A DNA stretch of 64,000 nt, from contig CASHTG010000001.1 of NCBI GenBank assembly GCA_949357655.1, forward strand, positions 682,001 through 746,000, given 5' to 3'. Below, piece after piece: positions 36,301-45,323 of the stretch. Made by a program: the position numbers and the translations under genes. Each line of letters begins with the position of its first letter. The first letter of the stretch is position 1. The stretch is from Parascedosporium putredinis (lineage: Eukaryota; Ascomycota; Sordariomycetes; Microascales; Microascaceae). The notes beneath the pieces were generated by a model that was given only the letters and a program-made list of their open reading frames with translations, made no database searches and was not told the origin of the DNA.

Positions 36301-37804
36301 CCAACGGCAGGGTGTTGCGCATATGGCCCACGGCATCGCTATGGGGTATTTAAACCTCTGCGGGCCGAAGGCTGGATAGCATTTCCATCAATGAGGGCAG
36401 GGGCTCTAGGACACACCCACATGATGGATTGCTTCACTGTTTCTCGTTTATACCATCGCGGTATATACCTTTCATTCCCGTTTTTGTACTTGCGGTCTTT
36501 GCGCCTCCCGGTGCACGTAGAATCTGTGGTACCGTCGTCTGTAGGGCGGTAACACTCAACCAGCCTTGTCTTTAGCTGGCTCGCCCCCACGATATACGCC
36601 GCCCTTGCATATCTTGAACGAGGCATCGTTCCCTCACTCGTTGCCGTTAATCCGAATACCGCTGCTTGGTGGACTGAAGGATTCTATTAGTGCCCGCGGC
36701 CTGGCCCATGATGCAAACACCTCGCGCCGTCGAGTGGTTGAAGCGGGTCTGGAGCGGAACGACCTCGGAGTCTATTTGAAAGATAAAGTATGGAATCTTT
36801 TGCCTCGGAAGCGGCACATTCGAGGGCCGGGCGACTTGTCAACCGTGTCTGTCAGGCGAAGGCGGGAGCGGGGGTGGTTCTTCTTCATCATGGTCCTCCC
36901 TTCTCATAGTACTAGCGGCAGCCGCAACTTTGGTACGGACTCACGTTGAGCCGTTAAAAGCTCGGTGGGCCACGCCATGATTTCTTGTTACGCCCTTGGA
37001 CGCCAGGTTTATGACAACCTTCCGGCGGCACACGCCTCTCGAAATCGGACCTGGCTAGCACACATCGGTTGTTGATTGCCTGCTAATGCCTAACGATGGG
37101 GTCTCCCGTGCCGCGGGCGTTTCCTTGACATGACAAACGTGTTAGTGAGGTGAGAAGGAGACATGGTTCTTTTGTAGCCCGAGCCCTTTGTTTCCAGTCG
37201 CGCCGGTTATGATAACCCAAAAGTCGAGGCAATTATTCAAAGCTGTTAGGGTGATGGCGTCGAACGACATGAAGTGGAGCAAAGGTTTCACATATTCCAC
37301 ATATCCTCACGCGTTCCCCAGATTCTCGGAAGAAATGCCCGACATGCCACATTGCACCACTGCGCAGCCGGGCTGGCCGATTTATGGAGACACGGGATTC
37401 GCCCGTCATCTCCAAAAGGAGACGTAAAGGAAAAGGGGGCAATTCCTGTGGTGAACTGTGAGGGCTTGAAGCGCACAAAAGATATCAAAAGTAGCAAGGG
37501 TAACTACAAGGTGCTGGTGGGCATCTGCATTAAAGCGCTCGGGACGGAGCAAGTTTTTGGGACTCCCATGGAGCGTTAGCAACACGAGGAGGAGGCGCAA
37601 GCTCATGCTTTGGCTCTTCCTCTCCTCACTTATGTGATGGGCGTAATGCGTGCTAATATGACAAATAGTGGTACATTATATCCGGAATGCTGCGCTAGGA
37701 TTACATTTGCATTGTCATCAAACGTGGCAAAATAGCCATGGTAGTGACGGGCTTGAGGGGAGAGTAGCGTCGTAGGCACATCTCTTCTCTCGGTGATATG
37801 GCGG
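27310..37804. other. 10.5-kb gene-poor tract upstream of the unknown gene
   Basis: No ORF carries recognisable domains or steady codon bias. From about 27.9 to 31.5 kb the plus strand is purine-rich, so the minus strand reads as C/T-rich leader-like sequence, pointing at the gene ending at 27309. A CA microsatellite sits at 31552-31602. From 32 to 37.8 kb the composition is even and I see nothing structured. A short tRNA-like GTGGCCGAGTGGT at 33822-33834 has no matching T-arm. Long 5' leaders, non-coding RNAs or poorly conserved genes remain possible. Confidence 0.5.
31552..31602 (+). repeat. CA-rich microsatellite
   Basis: CA dinucleotides with CG and TA interruptions in the gene-poor tract. 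The Cys/Val/Arg ORFs read across it on the minus strand are artefacts of this repeat. Confidence 0.85.
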
Positions 37805-38862
37805 TTAACGCTTGACCCAGGCTGGTCTCTTCCTTGCCTTGACAAAGCCAGCCTTCTTTCTCTCAACCTCCCTGGGATCTCGGGTTACACAACCGGCTGT
37901 CACGGGGTTGTGTATGATTAGCGGAACGGAACAAACATGATATTGCTTTGCAGGTGACAGAGAGGACACGAATTCGAGTGGTTTAGGGGAGGAGCGAGAA
38001 ACTTACCTCTTCGCAAGGCGGCCTTGAGATCAGGTTCGTGGGCCATCAATGCCTTGGCCACCGCCAAGGTCATGGCCTCGGCCTGGCCAGTTGGACCGCC
38101 GCCCTCTACAAGAGCCCAAACGTTGTACTTGTCCATACGCTGCGTGGCGTGCAGAGCCCAAATCGCGCTCTCACGATCGTGAACCCGGCCAAACGCTTCC
38201 GTAAGTGGCTTGCCGTTGATGAGCACCTCGCCAGTGCCTTCTACAACCCACGCCCTGGCAACGGCCTCCTTTCGTTTTCCGACACCAAGGGCCCTTCCAA
38301 ACCTATCAATCGGGATGGGTTTCGGCTTGTTCCCGAACGGATCAATATCCTTGACCCAAAATTCTATGGCCTCCTTGACCTGCTTTGGCGCGAGGGCGGG
38401 ATCGATCGTGTTGAGTCTCTTAGCGATTTTGAGGGCTCTTCCGAAATGAGATGCTTTGACCTGTTCTCCGGTGAAGGCACGGTAATCATCTAAGCTTTTC
38501 CAAGCGACACGGCGAGCTTGTTGCGAAGGCACGGTAGGAAGGTCCATGAATGTTGTGAGAAGATTCTGGACTTTGACGAGCTCATCGTTAAACCGCGGCG
38601 TTCGCGAGAAGTAGGAGGGCGATACGGGGACGGTTCGCGCGTATCTGATCTTGGAGAGTTGGAGTTCCGGTGCTGCAACAATCGAAGCAATGTCGAGAGC
38701 TCCGCTCTCTTCGAGCTGCTTGGTTGTCTTCTCGTCGAGAATGCCGTTGTCAGTCTGAAGCCCCCTGGTGAAGGGCCGCGCTACGGTGACTCGTCCCCAT
38801 TGAGGGCGCGAGATGTGCCGCACGCATCGCAGGTGCCGCGTCGAAGCACTGAAGACGTTCAT
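37805..38862 (-). CDS. MRPS9: Mitochondrial small-subunit ribosomal protein uS9m
   Basis: Mitochondrial ribosomal protein of the uS9 family, whose C-terminal tail contacts P-site tRNA. It is 315 residues. The start at 38862 gives MNVFSASTRHLRCVRHISR, an Arg-rich presequence without acidic residues, fitting mitochondrial import. The family core is GVGKRKEAVARAWVVEGTGE, INGKPLTEAFGR, then GGGPTGQAEAMTLAVAKAL. Exon 1 ends at 38007 (donor GTAAGT). The last exon, 37896-37805, encodes the basic tail GCVTRDPREVERKK ending RPAWVKR. Without this splice the protein would end in an unrelated read-through. No frame breaks. Divergent partner eEF1B-gamma starts 489 bases away. Confidence 0.93.
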
Positions 38863-39351
38863 TGTCGGGAAGGTCGACCGAGGTCGAGGTCGAGAGCTGT
38901 CGCGTAATTAATACTCGAGACCCGTGGATGGCTCAAAATCGAGGAAGAGAATAATTTCTTTCGCTTCAAAGGCTGCGACTTGCATGGCTGGTGGACCGTG
39001 CACGGTGTGGCTTGACAAGCCACAGCAGCCTTTCTTGCTGCGTTGCTGGGCCGGCCAGAGGGGAAGCCACGAGTGGCACAAGGCCGAAACCGTCTCCCGC
39101 TGCCGTTGCCCATGACACACCGCCGAAACCTTCTGGCGTGCTTTCTCAGGCTTTCTCAGGCTTTCTCAGGCTGCGGGCGTTGGTGGGCCAGATTGGCCAG
39201 ATTTTCCCGAAATTTTTCTGTACCCAACCCAGCATTCCTTTTTTTTTCTTTTTCTTCCTCTCCCTCCTCCCTTCTTCTCCTCTCCCAACATCCATCTTAC
39301 TTCCTTTCCAAGACCACAACAGTCAATTGTTGCAAGGAAGCCTTCGTCAAA
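38863..39351. promoter_or_regulatory. Bidirectional promoter, uS9m / eEF1B-gamma
   Basis: Only 489 bases separate the two start codons. A 10-base unit CTTTCTCAGG occurs three times in tandem (39141-39170). A pyrimidine-rich leader (39235-39300) precedes the eEF1B-gamma ATG. Co-regulation of two translation genes is inferred. Confidence 0.6.
39141..39170 (+). repeat. Three tandem copies of the decamer CTTTCTCAGG
   Basis: Exact head-to-tail copies at 39141, 39151 and 39161, about 180-210 bases upstream of the eEF1B-gamma ATG. Confidence 0.9.
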
Positions 39352-41005
39352 ATGTCTTTCGGAAAGCTCTTCACTTTCCCCGTAAGTTGATTCTATTTTC
39401 CTTGCTTTCAACGTTTTCCCTCCCCACGCATCCTTACTGCTCATTTGCTAAGACGAGGTTTTTCTACCCCTCAGGAGAACCCCGCACCACCGGCATCCTC
39501 GCCGTTGCGAAGGCCAACGGTCTCGACCTCGAGGTTGTCGAGGCCGAGGCTGGCAATGCCACCGCTGAGCACAAGAAGGCCAGCCCCCTTGGCAAGGTTC
39601 CCGCCTTCCTTGGCAAGGATGGCTTTGCTCTCTCCGAGTGCGTTGCCGTCGCTATCTACAGTACGTATATTGTGTGAAGAAGGCTCGTGGCCTTTGAAGA
39701 ATTTTTCTTTTGTCCCTGCAGACGTGATCGTGCTGCCCCATTTTATGATGACCAAAATTTACTTTTACAGTTATCCCTATCTGAAGTACCTGTGTTGTTA
39801 ACCCTAAATCTGAAAATCTCTCTTTCCCCCTGCGTTGGGGATTGTCTCTCTCTTTTTTTCCAGACTGCGTGTCGTTTTCCGGATTTAGCCGAACCGTTCC
39901 GTTAACCACGCTTCTTTCTAGTCACCTCCCAAAACGAGAAGACCACTCTTCTTGGAAAGACCAAGCAAGAGTAAGTGATGCCTCTGGAGCAAAACCGAAC
40001 AGTCGCACAGCAGCTAACGTTTCCCTCATAGCTATGCCTCTATCCTTAAGTGGTTGACCTTCTTCAACATGGAGGTCCTCCCCCATCGGTGGCTGGTTCC
40101 GTCCCCTCGTTGGCAAGGAGCCTTACAACAAGAAGTCTGTCGAGGAGTCTTCCAAGAAGGCTCTCGCCGCCATCTCTGTTGTTGAGCAGCACCTCCTCCA
40201 CAACACCTACCTTGTTGGCGAGCGCATCACCCTCGCCGACTTCTTCTCTGCCGGTCTCATCTCTCGCGGCTTCCAGTTCTTCTTCGACAAGGCGTGGCGC
40301 GAGCAGTACCCTGCCGTGAGCCGCTGGTTCACCACGATCGCTGCTCAGCCCGTTTTCGACGCTGTCAGGGTCAAGTTTGACCTTCTCGATACCCCCGCTC
40401 TCACCAACACCGCCCCTAAGGCTGCCCCCAAGGAGGCTAAGCCCGCTAAGGCTCCCAAGGCTGCCGCCGCCAAGCCCGCTGCCGAGGAGGAGGATGATAC
40501 TCCCAAGGAGGCTCCTAAGCCCAAGCACCCTTGCGAGGCCCTTGGCAAGCCCACCGTCCCTCTCGACGAGTGGAAGCGCCAGTACTCCAACAAGGATACC
40601 CCCGAGGCCCTCAAGTGGTTCTGGGAGAACATCTCCTTCGAGGAGTACTCGATCTGGAAGGTCAAGTACAAGTACAACGATGAGCTCACCCTCACCTTCA
40701 TGTCCAACAACCTCATTGGCGGCTTCAACGCCCGTCTTGAGGGCTCTCGCAAGTACCTCTTCGGCAGCGCGTCCGTCTATGGTGTCAACAACGACTCCAT
40801 CATCCAGGGTGCCTTCCTCATCCGCGGCCAGGAGTTCCTTCCTGTCTTCGACGTTGCTCCCGACTACGAGAGCTACGAGTTCACCAAGCTCGACCCTACC
40901 AACGAGGAGGACCGCAAGTACGTTGAGGCTGAGTGGTCCTGGGACCGCGCCCTTGAGGTTGAGGGCAAGGCCTACCCCCACGCCGACGGCAAGGTCTTCA
41001 AATAA
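39352..41005 (+). CDS. TEF4: Translation elongation factor 1B gamma subunit (eEF1B-gamma)
   Basis: Structural subunit of the eEF1A nucleotide-exchange complex, about 413 residues. Exon 1 (39352-39381) encodes MSFGKLFTFP. Exon 2 (39475-39660) has the GST N-domain (RTTGILAVAKANGL, KASPLGKVPAF). The 49-base exon 3 (39922-39970) has SQNEKTTLLGKTKQ. Exon 4 (40032-41005) has the GST C-domain, a Lys/Ala/Pro linker (KAAPKEAKPAKAPKAAA) and the EF1G domain (PKHPCEALGKPTVPLDEWKR ... WKVKYKYNDEL ... GSASVYGVNNDS) ending DGKVFK. Introns use GTAAGT, GTACGT and GTAAGT. One C is missing at 39480-39483 and probably two at the C5 run 40080-40084 (MEVLPPIGGW expected). Codon use is highly C-ending, as expected of a strongly expressed gene. 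Confidence 0.94.
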
Positions 41006-41479
41006 ATTAGCCATGCACGTGGTAAAAGTCTAAAATGAGTCGGGCCGGTTCCCAAGGGGAACGAGGTCCGTCAGGTTGATGAGATATGTTTGGAAGGGAA
41101 AAGGGAAAATAGGGCAGGATCGGGAATGGAATAGGATGGCAAGGGATGGAACAGGATGGGATAGGATGGGATGGGATGGGTCTGTAATTGAATGATGAGT
41201 CTCGCCGTGGCTGGTTCACCATGAATGATGTACATATGAAAGGACATGGCACCGGGTGTTAAAAACTATGCAGAGACGAAATGATACAATAAGAGAGGGG
41301 AAGAAGCAATGAAACGAGAGTTTCTTTTTGTTTTCTTGCCTTCTCGAATTGAACCGATACGCAAGATTTATCTATCCTTTGTACGTTTGGTTTGGGAGAG
41401 AGGAAGCCCTGGAAGCAATTCGTCTTGGGCTTAAAGATATTTTTGGTGTGAAGAATTCTGATTATGATTATTCATTACG
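41006..41479. other. Convergent intergenic region, eEF1B-gamma / FCP1-like
   Basis: Contains an irregular GGGAT/GGAAT pentamer stretch (about 41090-41180) in the 3' region of eEF1B-gamma. No coding features seen. Confidence 0.6.
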
Positions 41480-43028
41480 CTAAGTATCATGTCCACGACG
41501 GTCCTCCATCTGGACCCGGAAGGGGCTTTGCCGCATATAGCGGCTGACATCTTGTTGATATGCGAGATTGTTCAAGTATTCGTAAACCTGGCGCAGGACG
41601 TCAAGCTCAGGTTGGTCTTTTACGAAGCTAGGGACCTCTACATGATTGTGCGGCTCCGACGTCGCCTTTTCTGGTGAATCATCAATCAGAATGGTGTTTG
41701 TCTGCGACCAGCGGTTTGGGCCCGTTTCCGCGCCATTGTCGCCACAGCTATTTGAGCGATGGGGATACGCCCGGGCGATGACACGATCGGACCAGGCGAC
41801 TTCGAGGCGCTTGTAACAAACGACCTTGTTGTAGTAGGACCGGGGATCGAGGCCGAAGCGATCTCTGTCCCAAACGGCAGCGAGGCGGGACCGTACGTTG
41901 GCGGGGAGGAGATTGGTGACCATGGCCTGGACGTTGCGGGGCTGGGCCGACGACCAAATCATGGTGGTGAAGGATTCGACGCAGCAGGTGACGAACTCGA
42001 CGGCCCAGGGGCGGGGGATAAAGTTGGTGGGCTGTTTGGAGGCCTTGGGGCGGTAGAGGAGGGTGCCGTTGAGATCGAGGATGACGAGGAGGTTCTGCCG
42101 CGTGGCGGCGACGACGGGCGGGAGGTTTGCCTGGGTGATGTAGGAGGAGAAGCTTGGGGGCACGGTGGCGGGGGCGCCCGGGCGGGGAGGGGAGGGGAAG
42201 GGGCGGCTGGGATCCGGGTTGGCTTGCTTCTTGCTGGTCTTTTGGAGCCGGAGTTGGTCGGCTCGCGGGGCCTTGGGGATGGCTTGATCTTGGCCTTGGC
42301 TGCGGAGGACGGGGTTGGGTGGGCCCCCTGGAGGGGGTCATGTTTGTTAAGGACTGGGTGGGGTTGGTGGTAAGGGCCTGAAGGTAAGGAGAATGCGCTG
42401 CGTGGCTTCTCGTGAGGGTTTGATCTCGTTGGTCCTGTGCCTGAGGAGGCGGGTTCGAGGGATGCGCGGGTTTGGCGCGGATGGGAAGCGCTATGGTGGC
42501 TGGGCTGGGTGCTGGGTCAAGTGCTGGGCGCGGGGTTTGGGTAGAAGTTGGCGGCAGTCCTTCGGTCAGTCGCCCTGGGGGAGCCATCTTGGCGGGATGA
42601 GCGTTGCCTTTGCGCTGGGTAGGCGGAGGTGAGGTGGGAGCGGCGACGGGGCCTACTTTTGTCGCTTGAGGAAGAGGCTTGGAGATGCGGGTGGCTGGGG
42701 CGCTGCTTGGCTTGGCTGGGGCAGAGGCAGGGCTAGAGGTAGAGGTAGAGGTAGAGGTAGGGCTAGAGGTAGAAGCAGAGGTAGAGACAGAGGTGGAGGC
42801 AGGTGCGGGATCGATTCGGACGCCGCCTGTTTCGTGAGTGCCGTGGGGCCGCTGTCTTGTACGCCTTCGCCTTCTTCCGTGCGCGGTGGTTCTAGATGCA
42901 TCCGCCTGAGGCTTGGGCGCGCGCGCGTCGTCTCCCATTTTGGAAACATTGGACCTTTGCGCCGAGATTAGTGCGGCTGAGGACGTGAGGGAGGCGCCCT
43001 CCGTTGTGGTGTTGAGATCGCGGTCCAT
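41480..43028 (-). CDS. FCP1-homology (NIF) HAD-family protein with long disordered N terminus
   Basis: The C-terminal ~225 residues are an FCP1/SCP-type HAD domain: LLVILDLNGTLLYR (motif I), RPWAVEFVTCC, TMIWSSAQPRNV (motif II region), WDRDRFGLD, KVVCYKRLEVAW, and TILIDDSPEKA (motif III). Motif I reads DLNGT instead of the usual DxDx(T/V). The nucleophile Asp is present but the acid/base Asp is Asn, so phosphatase activity is uncertain. The ~290 preceding residues are Ser/Thr/Pro/Ala-rich with a basic patch GRRRRRTRQR. The frame changes once in the C-rich stretch at about 42165-42190 (one base extra or two missing). ATG 43028 (MDRDLNTTTEG) is my choice; 42938 (MGDDARAPK) is also possible. Substrate unknown. 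Confidence 0.78.
42732..42800 (-). repeat. Hexamer minisatellite encoding Ser-Thr repeats
   Basis: AGAGGT-type hexamers on plus read as Ser-Thr dipeptides in the disordered N-terminal part of the FCP1-like protein. Confidence 0.8.
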
Positions 43029-44003
43029 GGCTGACGGGAGATTCTTCTCAGATGGTGCCTGCCGTCTGGTGAAAGTCAAGTCACCGCGTGCGGGGAAGCT
43101 ATGCGCGCGCCGAACCTGGAGCCCTTCTCGAAGGTTCGGGATTCTAAGCGTGAGGAAGGCGCAACGGCATTGACAGTGAATCAGGACGTCTTGCCGGGGC
43201 CGAACCTGAGCCAAGGCGGGTCGTAGGGGACGGATGGGCTTGTGGAGGAGGGCATTTGCGGACATATAAGGGCTGGTGGATAATTTGATGTATTCACATA
43301 ACAGCACACGTCGCACTCCTTTGCGACACCAACCACTAGCATGGAGGGATATCTAGGCTTAATGGTTGGGTGGTGGGCAGTGGCGGAGGCACCTGGCTGC
43401 AAGGTCCGTCGAGGTGGAAGAACAAAAGCTAGGTGCGTCTTTTGTCGTCTTTCTTGAAGACCAATCGGACCTTGATAGCGGCGACATGTCTGGGCTCGTT
43501 CGTTGTGTGGAGAAATTCTCTGACAAGGGCGGCTAGTTCTAATTCTTTAGTCATCGCCCTCGTCTCGTCTTAGCTGTAAATCAACAACCAAGCAAAGCGA
43601 TGCCCTTTGCATGTATTTTATTCCTTTAGATATCGATATGCTAGAGAAGCTATAGTGGATGGTTTTTGGATAGGCGAAAGAAGGTTGAGAATATATTTTT
43701 AAAATTGGACGAACTTACGACATCGATTGCTATTGACTATGGTGAGGTTGGTCTGCAAGGTGGGTTCAAGTTGTGAGCACTCGGGGAGCTAGTGGTGGGG
43801 TACAGAGGGACAGAAATCTTATCGCTTATCGGCAAGCTTTACCGCCAACTTTTTTTTTTCCCTTCCCTTCCCATATCGACCCAGTCCAACTCGAATCGAC
43901 ATTTGCAGCCAGCACCAGCCAGCACCACTGATTGCAGCAACTCGGTCCTCAGTTACAGACATACATAATAAACCGGAAAAAATCTACTTCCGATCACAGA
44001 GAC
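43029..44003. other. Divergent intergenic region, FCP1-like / RRP36
   Basis: Just under 1 kb. A T-run (43850-43860) and pyrimidine tract precede the RRP36 ATG. The minus-strand frame continues open to 43316 upstream of my FCP1-like start, which leaves the true start uncertain. Nothing else seen. Confidence 0.55.
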
Positions 44004-44962
44004 ATGCTCTCTAATAAGCGAAAATTGGGTGACATTGGCCTCGAGAGGCGTGTTCGGGCTCGCAAATTTGACGATTCCGATGTCGAGTATGAAAGTGAAA
44101 ATGGCGCCAGCGACGATGGTTCCGACGGCCCGGAGGAGGAAGGCGTCCATCAATTAAGCGACGAGGACGACGAGGATGGCGAAGAAGAAGAGGAGGAGGA
44201 GGGGGTGACGAGAGTGAGGGCGAGTCGGGCGTGGAGGACGACGAGCCCCCGGTCGACTTAGCCAAGTTTTCCTTTGGCGACCTTCTCAAAGCTCAAAAGG
44301 CCCTCAACAAAGAATCCTCAAAAGAAGCTCGAAGAAGCGTCCGAGGACCCGCGCGGCAAGGACAGCCGCCCCAAAGCCCCCAAACCAACCCGCGATTCAT
44401 CAGCGTCCAAACGATCCAGCAAGCACGCGCCGACCGAGATGTCGAGCAAACGGCCAGTCCGCCGCGGAAACGGATCGGCGTTCGAGGACTCGTCTTCCAA
44501 GATCAAGCGGGGCGACCCGCGCTTCGACCCGTTGGTGGGCCAGTTCGACGAGGCGCAGTTCCGCAGGAACTATGCCTTTTGGACGAATACCGCGACAAGG
44601 AGATCAAGGCCCTCAAGGCCGAGATCAAGAAGACGAGAGACGATGCCAAGAAGGAGGACCTGAAGAGGCAGGTCAAGTCGATGGAAGGCAAGCGCGATTC
44701 TCAGAAGCGCAAGGACGAGGAGAGGAGGGTGCTCGATGAGCACAAGCGCAAGGAGAAGGAACTTGTCAAGCAGGGCAAGCAACCCTTTTACCTCAAGAAG
44801 TCGGAGCAGAAGAAGCAGCTGCTCACGCAAAGGTTTGAGAGCATGAGCAAGGGCCAGGCGGAGAAGACCATCGTACGCAGGAGGAAGAAGATAGCCTCTA
44901 AGGATCGGAGGGAGCTGGCCCACATGGAGCGGGCCGCGGATGCGAGAGCACGGGGTCGGTGA
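44004..44962 (+). CDS. RRP36: rRNA biogenesis protein RRP36
   Basis: Nucleolar factor needed for early 18S rRNA cleavages in the 90S pre-ribosome. It is 319 residues once frames are joined. The N terminus MLSNKRKLGDIGLE is followed by an acidic run (SDEDDEDGEEEEEEE), SFGDLLKAQKAL, a Lys/Ser-rich linker, and the diagnostic KRGDPRFDPLVGQFDEAQF. The coiled, basic C-terminal domain has DEYRDKEIKALKAEIKKTRD, KQPFYLKKSEQKKQLL and a KxxRRRKKIASKDRR tail. Three breaks: one G missing at 44201-44205, one A in excess (or two missing) at 44320-44323, and one T missing at 44577-44580. All are inside runs. No introns. It is convergent with COQ8. Confidence 0.92.
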
Positions 44963-45323
44963 AGGACAGAAAAGGTAGAGGGATGGCGTGGGGGAAAAAA
45001 TCGAAAGAAGGGGAATCGATGCAGAGTGTGCGCGTGGTAGCTACATTTGGATGAGCGGGTTGTCTATTGTTTGATCTAACTTTTACTTCAACCTTCTTGG
45101 GTTCCCCCCTCACGCAAAGCCTCCCTCTTTCTTGTCCCGGATAGGACTACCAGAAAGTGTTCATTTCTCTCTCTCTCTATATATATATATACCCAGGCAA
45201 GACATCATACAGCGACCACCAAATACAAGAAATATTACAACGCTAGTTAAAATTACACGGAGCGAGAGCGAGCGCAAGCTCCTGCGTCAGGCAAGGTGAC
45301 CAAACCGCCTTGTCTCGTTTCTC
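44963..45323. other. Convergent intergenic region, RRP36 / COQ8
   Basis: About 360 bases, with a (CT)n then (TA)n dinucleotide tract at 45165-45191. The apparent C-terminal extension of COQ8 into this region (to 45253) is a frameshift artefact. Confidence 0.6.

Noticed and set aside
18170..37804. RIP-degraded transposon as explanation of the gene-poor tracts
   Set aside because: Composition stays near 50% GC, there is no TpA-rich degeneration, and no transposase, integrase or reverse-transcriptase motif is visible in any frame.
40064..41014. 316-codon minus-strand ORF
   Set aside because: It is the exact antisense of eEF1B-gamma exon 4. Low stop frequency follows from C-ending codons in the real gene.
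43029..43316. N-terminal extension of the FCP1-like protein to 43316
   Set aside because: The extra 96 residues have no coding character and run through the likely promoter. ATG 43028 or 42938 is more plausible.
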